Positions 1 to 6,111 of a DNA stretch of 9,418 nt are shown one piece after another. The number at the start of each line of letters is the position of its first letter. Within the stretch, counting starts at the first letter, position 1. The position numbers and the translations under genes are program-made. Origin of the DNA: Anaerolineales bacterium (lineage in GTDB: Bacteria > Chloroflexota > Anaerolineae > Anaerolineales > UBA11858); the NCBI GenBank assembly GCA_015485245.1, contig WFTY01000387.1, positions 1 to 9,418 on the forward strand, read 5' to 3'. The notes beneath the pieces were generated by a model that did not search any database, was not told the origin of the DNA, and was given only the letters and a program-made list of their open reading frames with translations.

Positions 1-1115
<1,115 letters not shown>

Positions 1116-1119
1116 AACG

Positions 1120-1135
1120 TGCATCCGAAGATGCA
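1120..1135 (-). other. UUCG-capped hairpin just upstream of the 16S 5' end
   Basis: The minus strand reads TGCATC-TTCG-GATGCA, a perfect 6-bp stem closed by a C(UUCG)G tetraloop, one of the most stable small RNA hairpins. It ends about 5 nt before the extrapolated mature 16S 5' end. Leader structures at this place usually take part in pre-rRNA folding and in processing by RNases. That role is inferred here, while the stem itself is seen directly. Confidence 0.6.
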
Positions 1136-1175
1136 GGATTTACTGTATTGACTAGGCTTTTCGCTTTCTGTCACT

Positions 1176-1194
1176 CTTCAGTTGTCAAGGTACC
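1176..1194 (-). promoter_or_regulatory. boxA-like rRNA antitermination element
   Basis: The minus strand reads GGTACCTTGACAACTGAAG, close to the leader motif (C/T)TTTGA(A/C)AACTGAA found before rRNA genes in many Gram-positive and related bacteria, where it loads Nus factors to prevent early termination. It lies between P2 and 16S, the expected place. The TTGACA inside it could be mistaken for a -35 box, but 17 bp downstream the sequence is AGCGAA, which is no -10 box. The call rests on motif similarity and position only. Confidence 0.45.
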
Positions 1195-1215
1195 ATTTTT
1201 GCTTGGCAATCGTGT

Positions 1216-1244
1216 ATTCTATCAACGTTATCCAAGCCTGTCAA
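1216..1244 (-). promoter_or_regulatory. rRNA promoter P2 (TTGACA-17-TAGAAT)
   Basis: On the minus strand a perfect -35 TTGACA (1239-1244) is followed after exactly 17 bp by TAGAAT (1216-1221), five of six matching the -10 consensus. The predicted transcript start is near 1209, giving a leader of about 95 nt before mature 16S. The upstream sequence (1245-1266) is rich in A and T runs and may serve as an UP element. Orientation and distance fit the proximal promoter of the rRNA operon. Confidence 0.8.
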
Positions 1245-1375
1245 GCTTTTTAGACACAAAAACAAGAACCGACATCCGGTTTGTTGACATCGGCGCTCGT
1301 TAGATGCGTCTATTCACTTTTGATGGATCTGCCCTTGCAGGCGAGGTCCGAGGTGATCAGCTGTGACGGTTGGGG

Positions 1376-1403
1376 ATTATACAGCAGAAATTGTGGCTGT
1401 CAA
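1376..1403 (-). promoter_or_regulatory. rRNA promoter P1 (TTGACA-16-TATAAT)
   Basis: On the minus strand a perfect -35 TTGACA (1398-1403) and a perfect -10 TATAAT (1376-1381) are separated by 16 bp. The -35 box begins only about 43 nt after the recR stop codon. The predicted start is near 1369, 160 bp upstream of the P2 start. The bases right after the -10 box are CCCCAACC, a GC-rich discriminator of the type linked to stringent (ppGpp) control of stable RNA promoters; that control is inferred. The inverted repeat at 1417-1431 gives an AT-rich upstream flank. Confidence 0.8.
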
Positions 1404-1445
1404 GGGTTTTGGCAACCAATTTTCAAAATTGCTCAAATTCAGCCC

Positions 1446-2051
1446 TCAATCCATGGCCTGGCGCCCCGACAACGCCCGCAGCAGGGTGTTCTGATCGGCG
1501 TACTCCAGGTCGCCGCCCACCGGCAGGCCGCGCGCCAGGCGAGTGACGGTAAGATCAAAAGACGTCAACCGCTCCTTGAGATAAACCGCGGTGGCATCTC
1601 CTTCCATGCTGGGGTTGGTCGCCAGAATCACCTCACGCACACCCCCACCCTGAACGCGCCTCAGCAAGGCGCGGATAGTCAGGTCATCCGGGCCAACACC
1701 CTCGATGGGTGAGAGCGCGCCCTGCAGCACGTGGTATACACCGCCAAAGCCGCCCGTGCGTTCCAGGGCAACCACGTCCAGCGACTCTTCGACCACACAA
1801 ATCAGGCTGCGGTCGCGCCCCTCATCACGACAGACGGCGCATTCGGCGTGCCCGGCCTCGGTGATATTAAAACAGGTCTGACAAAACGCGGTGCCGCGCT
1901 TGAGGGCATCAAGCGCCGCGGCCAAGTCCAACGCCAGCTCATCCGGGGCGCGCAGCAGATAAAATGTCAGCCGGGAGGCAGTTTTCGGGCCAACCCCCGG
2001 CAGACGCGAAAAGGCATCGATCAGATCCTGAATAGGCGCGGGGAGCAACAT
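1446..2051 (-). CDS. recR: Recombination mediator protein RecR
   Basis: RecR works with RecF/RecO to load RecA onto gapped single-stranded DNA during recombinational repair. The 201-residue product has the usual family length and layout: an N-terminal helix-hairpin-helix segment (LPGVGPKTASR, residues 17-27), a zinc finger with C57, C60, C71 and C74, and a Toprim domain (about 83-175) with E88/E89 and the NPSMEGD motif (146-152). The conserved C-terminal LPVGGDLEYAD (176-186) follows. The ATG start is supported by a GGGAGG ribosome binding site (2058-2063) 6 nt upstream. The gene follows ybaB by 15 nt and is the last protein gene before the rRNA control region. The dnaX-ybaB-recR order is conserved across many bacteria and points to cotranscription. 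Confidence 0.97.
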   Translation of the reverse strand: MLLPAPIQDLIDAFSRLPGVGPKTASRLTFYLLRAPDELALDLAAALDALKRGTAFCQTCFNITEAGHAECAVCRDEGRDRSLICVVEESLDVVALERTGGFGGVYHVLQGALSPIEGVGPDDLTIRALLRRVQGGGVREVILATNPSMEGDATAVYLKERLTSFDLTVTRLARGLPVGGDLEYADQNTLLRALSGRQAMD

Positions 2052-2066
2052 AGAAAACCTCCCAGC

Positions 2067-2396
2067 CTAGAAGGGCAGGCCGCTGGTCAGTGGGCCGAGA
2101 CGTTCGGTGGCCAACTCGCGCGATTGATCGAGCGCGCTGTTGACGGCCAAGACGATCAAATCCTGCAGCATTTCCACATCCATCTCCGCCACCATCTCGG
2201 GGGCCAGCTCCAACGCCTGAAGCCGCTGGTCACCCGTGACCACAGCCTTCACCGCGCCGCCGCCGGTCGTCGCCGAGACGGTCTCAGTTTTCAGCGCTTC
2301 TTGAGCGGCCAGCAGTTGTTCCTGCAACTGCTGGATTTGCTGCATCATGCCCCCCATCCCTTTGGGCGTGCCAGGGCGTTTTGGTCGTTTCGCCAT
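2067..2396 (-). CDS. ybaB: YbaB/EbfC family nucleoid-associated protein
   Basis: Small DNA-binding protein of the YbaB/EbfC family, known to form dimers that coat DNA and to be encoded between dnaX and recR. The 109-residue product shows the family pattern: a basic N-terminus with Lys/Arg/Pro/Gly (residues 2-16), an N-terminal helix rich in Gln and Met (about 17-36), a central beta segment with TGGGAVKAVVTGDQRLQ (44-60), and a C-terminal helix containing EMLQDLIVLAVNSALDQS (75-92). The ATG has a GGAGGT site (2400-2405) just 3 nt upstream, slightly close but clear. The gap to dnaX is 103 nt with no evident promoter or terminator, so it is probably read from the dnaX transcript. The basic N-terminal tail may add DNA contact; that is inferred. 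Confidence 0.95.
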   Translation of the reverse strand: MAKRPKRPGTPKGMGGMMQQIQQLQEQLLAAQEALKTETVSATTGGGAVKAVVTGDQRLQALELAPEMVAEMDVEMLQDLIVLAVNSALDQSRELATERLGPLTSGLPF

Positions 2397-2499
2397 CTTA
2401 CCTCCAAATCTTACTCATCATCAGGGCCTAGAACCTATCATCGAATTGCGCCGTTGGTCGAGTTAATTGAAACCCGGCTGACCTGCCCGCTGCCGCGCG

Positions 2500-4041
2500 C
2501 TACTGGATATCAACGATCTTGCCGCCCAGGTCGCGCAGCGCGGTGGCGACCATGCCGTTCTGATCGATATCGGGGGGCAACTCACCGCCGGGCGCGACGA
2601 CGCACAACACTGGCACACTTTTGCCCAACACGCTGGTCATCACCTCTTGCAAAATATCCAGGTGCTCGCCAGATTCCATCTTCGATTTCGCGAAATCGCC
2701 GTTGAAACCCAGCACCAGCGTGTTTCCCTTCATCCCCAGCGGGCGGCATGAGTTGAGCAAAGCCTGAGTTTGGGGATTACGCTCGCGCACCGCTTTAAGA
2801 ATTTGTTCCCACTGACTGGCCAGGGAGGTCGGAGCCTGAGCATCCACCGCGGCGGTCGCGGCCGCTTTCTGCGGCCTGGGAGCAGGCGCGGCCTGGGGAT
2901 TAGTAGCCCGCTTCAACGGTGCCTGCTGCGGTACTGCAGCCGGCGCAGGAGCAGGCTCGACGGCAGGCGCTTCCAGGGCTTCCATAAAAGCCATTTCTAA
3001 CGGCAGGGCCGGGTGCCAGGCGTTCCGCATCCCGGCAGCGGCCTGGTTGAACGCCCGGATTACCGCCAGCAGGCACGCCGCGGGCAAGGCCTGCGCGTGC
3101 GCGGCCATCTCCGCGCGCATCTCAGCAGGGACGTCTACCTGATCGGCGTTTCCGGCGCGAATCAACAGCAAGCCGCGCAGATACTCGACGACCTGCCGGG
3201 CGAACTGGCGCGGGTCAGCGCCAGCATCCAGACTGGCGTGAATGATATCCAGCCCGCGGCCCGCCTCTCCACCCAACAGCGCGGCGATAAGCGAAACCAC
3301 CGATTGCCCCGTGGTCGTCCCCAACACGGCCTGCGCCATCTCGAGAGTGATACTCTCCGTAGCGGAGGCCAGTTGATCCAGCAGCGAAATGGCATCCCGC
3401 AGGCTGCCAGTAGCCTGACGAGCGATCAAGGGGAGCACAGCATCCTCCACTTCGATGCCCTCGTGCTCTACAATCGTCCGCAACACAGCGACGATATCCG
3501 CCACCGGGATGCTGCGAAACTCATGACGCTGACAGCGCGAGAGCACGGTAGCCGGAATTTTATGCACCTCAGTGGTCGCCAGCACGAAGATAGCATGCGC
3601 CGGGGGCTCTTCCAGCGTTTTGAGCAAGGCGTTGAACGCCGCGCCGGAGAGCATGTGAACTTCGTCGATAATGTAGATTTTGTAACGGCCCTGGTTGGGA
3701 GCGAAGTTGATCTTGTCGCGCAGATCGCGCACATCGTCCACCCCATTGTTGGAAGCAGCATCAATCTCGATCAAATCCATAAAACGGCCATTGTTGATCG
3801 CCAGACAATGCTCGCACTGATTACAAGGACGTTGAGCAGGGTCTTCCGCCAGGCAGTTGACCGCTTTTGCCAGCAGGCGCGCCGAGGTGGTCTTCCCCGT
3901 GCCGCGCGGCCCGGCGAACAGGTAGGCGTGCGCCACCCGCTCCGCCGCCACCGCGTTGCGCAGCGTGGTGGTGATATGCTCCTGCCCAATGACCTGATCC
4001 CAGGTTTGGGGACGCCATTTGCGATAAAAAGCCTGTGTCAT
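2500..4041 (-). CDS. dnaX: DNA polymerase III subunit tau (clamp loader ATPase)
   Basis: DnaX is the ATPase of the DNA polymerase III clamp loader that places the beta sliding clamp on primed DNA. The 513-residue product begins with the typical YRKWRPQTWDQVIGQEH (residues 6-22). It carries Walker A GPRGTGKT (44-51), a zinc module with C63, C73, C76 and C79, Walker B IIDEVH (124-129), the SRC motif with the arginine finger (168-170) and sensor 2 GSLRD (212-216). An Ala/Pro-rich linker (about 360-400) leads to a C-terminal domain (about 405-513), which is short compared with E. coli tau (643 residues). I see no run of six or more A that would resemble the E. coli gamma frameshift site, so a shorter gamma form is not predicted. 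The ATG fits the family start, but the ribosome binding site is weak. Downstream are ybaB and recR in the same direction. Confidence 0.97.
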   Translation of the reverse strand: MTQAFYRKWRPQTWDQVIGQEHITTTLRNAVAAERVAHAYLFAGPRGTGKTTSARLLAKAVNCLAEDPAQRPCNQCEHCLAINNGRFMDLIEIDAASNNGVDDVRDLRDKINFAPNQGRYKIYIIDEVHMLSGAAFNALLKTLEEPPAHAIFVLATTEVHKIPATVLSRCQRHEFRSIPVADIVAVLRTIVEHEGIEVEDAVLPLIARQATGSLRDAISLLDQLASATESITLEMAQAVLGTTTGQSVVSLIAALLGGEAGRGLDIIHASLDAGADPRQFARQVVEYLRGLLLIRAGNADQVDVPAEMRAEMAAHAQALPAACLLAVIRAFNQAAAGMRNAWHPALPLEMAFMEALEAPAVEPAPAPAAVPQQAPLKRATNPQAAPAPRPQKAAATAAVDAQAPTSLASQWEQILKAVRERNPQTQALLNSCRPLGMKGNTLVLGFNGDFAKSKMESGEHLDILQEVMTSVLGKSVPVLCVVAPGGELPPDIDQNGMVATALRDLGGKIVDIQ

Positions 4042-4050
4042 GGGGTTTCT

Positions 4051-4070
4051 CTATCGCTCTTCCAAAAGCG
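4051..4070 (-). other. Leader hairpin before the dnaX start codon
   Basis: The minus-strand leader contains ATCGCT and AGCGAT arms, a perfect 6-bp stem around an 8-nt loop TTTGGAAG, ending 9 nt before the dnaX ATG. The only Shine-Dalgarno-like purine run (GGAAGAG) lies in the loop and the start of the 3' arm. The stretch next to the ATG (AGAGAAACCCC) is a poor ribosome binding site. A translational role is possible but inferred. Confidence 0.4.
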
Positions 4071-4086
4071 ATTTCACCTCGCCCCT

Positions 4087-4116
4087 AGTGTATCACGAGG
4101 CGAGAAGTACGGTCAA
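4087..4116 (-). promoter_or_regulatory. Probable dnaX-ybaB-recR promoter
   Basis: On the minus strand TTGACC (4111-4116) and TACACT (4087-4092) are separated by 18 bp, matching five and four of six bases of the -35 and -10 consensus. The predicted start near 4080 gives a leader of about 40 nt holding the hairpin described separately. The position between the upstream gene's stop and dnaX fits an operon promoter. Confidence 0.5.
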
Positions 4117-4170
4117 TCGGAGGCGCCTTTCCAGGGAGCGACAAACCTCTTGCAACCGGGGGCAAACCAT

Positions 4171-4890
4171 TCAGGGAATCAAAAACGTAGCCTGCTCCTC
4201 GCCCCCTGCATCGAACAACGTGACCGTCTCTCCCGAACGCCAGACGGCTTCATCCAGTCCCCAGAACAATTCCAACGGCGTATCTACCCCCACGCGAGTG
4301 TTTACCACGATCTGCCCGCCCTCATACAAGGTCACCTGAGGGAACGTGTAGATATTGCCGTCCTCATCGCGCAACTGCCAACCCGCCAGGGCGTGCTTCC
4401 CCCCTCCCACCTCGCCCAGCAGCACCCGTTCGGTGCCCAGATCGCCCACCCCGACGACCGAAACGATCTGTATGCTGCCGGCAGCCGGGGAACCGTCCAC
4501 CGCCGTGGCGGATGCCGTCGGCGAGGCAGCGGCAGGCGCCTCCGTCGGCGCGGGGACGTAAACCACCTGGTTGGCGCCCAGCGAATCAGCATCGCTCATG
4601 CCGTTAATGGCGAGCAACTCCTCCACCGTGGTATCGTAAAGCAGGGCAATATCGCTCAGGGTCTCCCCCGGACGCACTTGATGCGGCTGCAAGAGGCGCT
4701 CCGGCGCGGCGGTGGGGAGCACCACATCAGTGGCGGCGGGATGGTTTTCGAGCGGTTGAGGGATTTCCGCCACGGCGCGCTCAATCATCGATTGCTGCGC
4801 ACGGCTCCACAAGGTCAACACCAGCCAGACCGTGCTGGCCGAGACGAGGACGTTCAACAACAAATACCCGAAAAGCTGTTTTCGCTGCAT
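4171..4890 (-). CDS. Membrane-anchored LysM and lamin-tail-domain protein
   Basis: Predicted 239-residue surface protein of unknown function. A short basic N-terminus (MQRKQ) precedes one hydrophobic segment (about residues 7-28), probably an uncleaved anchor that exports the rest. A LysM domain follows (about 70-113, HQVRPGETLSDIALLYDT...INGMSD...NQVVYVP), a fold that binds peptidoglycan or other glycans. An Ala/Thr/Ser/Pro-rich linker (114-138) leads to a C-terminal domain (about 139-236) with features of a lamin-tail domain: repeated beta strands, LAGWQLRDEDGNIYTFP (168-184), a glycine turn before the next strand, and VWRSGETVTLFDAGG (216-230). I chose the inner ATG because a GGAG site lies 5 nt upstream and a TATAAT box would start RNA near the more distant ATG (4963-4965), which would add 25 residues ahead of the anchor. 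The LysM call is firm and the lamin-tail call likely. Confidence 0.85.
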   Translation of the reverse strand: MQRKQLFGYLLLNVLVSASTVWLVLTLWSRAQQSMIERAVAEIPQPLENHPAATDVVLPTAAPERLLQPHQVRPGETLSDIALLYDTTVEELLAINGMSDADSLGANQVVYVPAPTEAPAAASPTASATAVDGSPAAGSIQIVSVVGVGDLGTERVLLGEVGGGKHALAGWQLRDEDGNIYTFPQVTLYEGGQIVVNTRVGVDTPLELFWGLDEAVWRSGETVTLFDAGGEEQATFLIP

Positions 4891-4895
4891 ACAGG

Positions 4896-4899
4896 CTCC
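4896..4899 (-). promoter_or_regulatory. Ribosome binding site that sets the LysM protein start
   Basis: The minus strand reads GGAG followed by 5 nt (CCTGT) and the ATG at 4888-4890. The alternative in-frame ATG at 4963-4965 is preceded by TTATAATTATGG, with no purine-rich site. This favours the inner start. Confidence 0.6.
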
Positions 4900-4918
4900 G
4901 ATCAGCGCCGGCACCCTG

Positions 4919-4947
4919 TTGACTCCAGAGTGCCCAGGCACTACAAT
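4919..4947 (+). promoter_or_regulatory. Promoter for the NYN-domain gene
   Basis: TTGACT (4919-4924) and TACAAT (4942-4947) are separated by exactly 17 bp, each matching five of six consensus bases. The predicted start is near 4954, giving a leader of about 35 nt before the ATG at 4989. The element lies inside the region from which the LysM gene is transcribed in the other direction. Confidence 0.55.
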
Positions 4948-4970
4948 GCCAAGATGAATAACCATCCATA

Positions 4971-4976
4971 ATTATA
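4971..4976 (-). promoter_or_regulatory. Possible -10 box for the LysM protein gene
   Basis: A perfect TATAAT on the minus strand. With normal spacing RNA would start near 4964, about 74 nt before the chosen start codon. No recognisable -35 hexamer is found 15-18 bp upstream and there is no TGn extension, so an activator might be needed, or the box may be chance in an AT-rich stretch. Confidence 0.3.
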
Positions 4977-4988
4977 AAGCAGGTTCCC

Positions 4989-5474
4989 ATGCCTTACCTG
5001 ATTGACGGTCACAACCTGATTCCCAAACTTCCCGGCGTCAGCCTGAGCGATATTGATGACGAAAAGCGGCTGATCAAAATCTTGCAGGAGTTTGCGCGCC
5101 ACAAGCCTGGCAAACGCATCGAGGTCTACTTCGACCGGCGCGCGCCGGGAGCCAGGCGCACACACACCTTTGGGAATATCCGCGCTCATTTCATTGCTCC
5201 CCCAGCCGACGCCGACGCGGCGATCATCTCCCGCCTGAAAAAACTGGGTGGCGCGGCGCGCACCTGGACGGTAGTCAGCTCCGACCGGAGGGTGCAAGCC
5301 GCGGCGCGAGAAGCCGGCGCGCGCGTGCTGCAGGCCGAAGAATTCACCCGCCAGATCCGCGCGGCGAACAGCGCCACCCGGTCATCGCCCTTACCCAGCC
5401 AGAAAACCCAGGCCAACCTCTCCCCCGAAGAGATCGACGAATGGGAGGCGCTGTTCAGGCGGCGCCGGCAATAA
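4989..5474 (+). CDS. YacP-like NYN-domain ribonuclease
   Basis: Predicted 161-residue protein of the YacP/DUF901 branch of NYN (PIN-like) nucleases. Known relatives include Rae1 (formerly YacP) of Bacillus subtilis, which cleaves mRNA at the ribosome. The PIN-like acidic pocket is visible: D6 and N9 in YLIDGHNL (3-10), D49 in YFDRR (47-51), D74 and D76 in PADADAAI (72-79), and D99 in VVSSDRRV (95-102), followed by the usual GARVLQAEEF (110-119). The C-terminal tail (about 125-161) is polar, with a final Arg-rich stretch. The start is set by homology and a modest AGG-containing site upstream of the ATG. It has its own promoter, diverges from the LysM gene, and lies 265 nt ahead of nuoA. Whether this enzyme acts on ribosomes here is not shown by the sequence. 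Confidence 0.88.
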   Translation: MPYLIDGHNLIPKLPGVSLSDIDDEKRLIKILQEFARHKPGKRIEVYFDRRAPGARRTHTFGNIRAHFIAPPADADAAIISRLKKLGGAARTWTVVSSDRRVQAAAREAGARVLQAEEFTRQIRAANSATRSSPLPSQKTQANLSPEEIDEWEALFRRRRQ

Positions 5475-5561
5475 TCCCTCCCCTGGCCGCTGCAAGCCCC
5501 CTACGATTAACATCAGGCTTGTGAAATTTCGCACCTCGACCTACCTCCGCAGGCTTTCCTG

Positions 5562-5570
5562 TGATATACT
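5562..5570 (+). promoter_or_regulatory. Candidate extended -10 promoter of the nuo operon
   Basis: TGATATACT combines the TGn extension with TATACT, five of six matching the -10 consensus. No good -35 hexamer sits 16-18 bp upstream (the sequence there is about TACCTC), which is usual for extended -10 promoters. A start near 5577 would give nuoA a leader of about 160 nt. No better promoter is seen between the NYN gene and nuoA. Confidence 0.45.
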
Positions 5571-5620
5571 TCAAAAATCTGTTGCGGTTATCGCCACCGA
5601 AATGATCTAAAACGCCCGAT

Positions 5621-5658
5621 TTGGGGGCACAAGTGACCTGCCTTGCTTGCGCCCCCAA
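5621..5658 (+). other. Strong hairpin in the nuo leader (first)
   Basis: TTGGGGGC (5621-5628) pairs perfectly with GCCCCCAA (5651-5658). After one A-C mismatch, CAAG (5630-5633) pairs with CTTG (5646-5649), leaving a 12-nt loop. No T run follows, so it is not a standard intrinsic terminator of the NYN gene. A small hairpin, ATTGC-TGT-GCAAT (5658-5670), starts on its last base. Confidence 0.65.
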
Positions 5659-5684
5659 TTGCTGTGCAATGGCGAATAACCATC

Positions 5685-5710
5685 TTGCCCGTCTGTCTGG
5701 CGACGGGCAA
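5685..5710 (+). other. Strong hairpin in the nuo leader (second)
   Basis: TTGCCCGTC (5685-5693) pairs perfectly over 9 bp with GACGGGCAA (5702-5710) around an 8-nt loop TGTCTGGC. It ends 18 nt before the nuoA ribosome binding site AAGGAG (5729-5734) and leaves that site free. The downstream sequence (AATCCATTTCACC) lacks a T run. It may stabilise or regulate the nuo mRNA; the function is unknown. Confidence 0.65.
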
Positions 5711-5739
5711 AATCCATTTCACCTTGCGAAGGAGCCTTT

Positions 5740-6111
5740 ATGTTCCTGGAGTATCTTCCCATCGCCGTACTGATCTTCCTCTCCACCGGATTGGCCGCGC
5801 TGGTGGTCATCCTTGGGCATCTGTTTGGCCCACGGCGCCCCACCAAGGCCAAATCGCTGCCGTACGAATCAGGCATGAACCCCTACGGGCCCGGCACACG
5901 TCGCATGTCGGTGCGCTTCTACCTGATCGCGGTGCTGTTCATCCTCTTCGACATCGAAATTATCTTCTTCCTCCCCTGGGCCGTGGTGCTGCGTGATTTC
6001 ATCGCCAATAGCCTGGGGCTTTTTGCATTGTTGGAGATGTTCGTCTTCATCGCCATCTTACTGGTAGGTTACGTGTATGCCTGGAAGAAAGGAGCCCTGG
6101 AATGGGAATAG
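5740..6111 (+). CDS. nuoA: NADH-quinone oxidoreductase subunit A
   Basis: Small membrane subunit of respiratory complex I, near the junction of the peripheral and membrane arms. The 123-residue product has three membrane helices (about residues 5-29, 58-82 and 92-114) and the conserved loop YESGMNPYG (42-50) between helices 1 and 2. The second helix starts with RFYLIAVLFILFDIE (59-73), including the acidic FDIE that is a family hallmark. The ATG is preceded by AAGGAG (5729-5734) at 5-nt spacing. The gene opens the nuo operon, and its last 10 nt overlap the start of nuoB, suggesting translational coupling. Confidence 0.97.
   Translation: MFLEYLPIAVLIFLSTGLAALVVILGHLFGPRRPTKAKSLPYESGMNPYGPGTRRMSVRFYLIAVLFILFDIEIIFFLPWAVVLRDFIANSLGLFALLEMFVFIAILLVGYVYAWKKGALEWE

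Larger units (their letters stand above)
1116..1445 (-). other. Intergenic rRNA control region between recR and 16S
   Basis: This 330-base stretch has no credible protein gene. Read on the minus strand it holds, in order: the 3' flank of recR, an AT-rich segment with a CAATTTT/AAAATTG inverted repeat (1417-1431) that could act as an UP element, promoter P1 (1376-1403), a transcribed spacer, an AT-rich tract (about 1245-1266), promoter P2 (1216-1244), a boxA-like element (1176-1194) and a UUCG hairpin just before the 16S 5' end. No strong intrinsic terminator for recR is visible, so recR transcripts may read into the rRNA operon. Confidence 0.75.

Noticed and set aside
1183..1188. A third minus-strand TTGACA as a possible P3 -35 box
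   Set aside because: No -10-like hexamer lies 16-18 bp downstream, and the motif fits a boxA-like leader element better.
1250..1281. Terminator-like hairpin AACCG-GATGT-CGGTT with a nearby T tract on the minus strand, between P1 and P2
   Set aside because: The stem is only 5 bp and the T run starts several bases later, so it is too weak for a confident terminator. The A/T tract is better explained as an UP element for P2.
1284..1316. TTGACA followed by TATTCA on the plus strand
   Set aside because: The spacing is 21 bp and no plus-strand gene follows, since recR occupies the other strand.
1417..1431. Inverted repeat CAATTTT/AAAATTG as the recR terminator
   Set aside because: The stem is AT-rich with almost no loop, and no T run follows in the direction of transcription.
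1731..2705. A 324-codon plus-strand open frame
   Set aside because: It is antisense to recR, ybaB and the end of dnaX, which are firmly identified. It has no ribosome binding site or family motif.
4042..4170. Terminator after the LysM protein gene
   Set aside because: No GC-rich stem with a following T run was found on the minus strand. The LysM gene may be read through into dnaX.
3013..4971. A 652-codon plus-strand open frame
   Set aside because: It runs opposite to dnaX and the LysM gene, both of which have clear domain motifs. The long frame is a by-product of high GC codon usage, and its translation shows no recognisable domain.
5669..5793. Short leader open frame overlapping the nuoA start
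   Set aside because: It has no ribosome binding site, lies across a strong hairpin and is in a different frame from nuoA.
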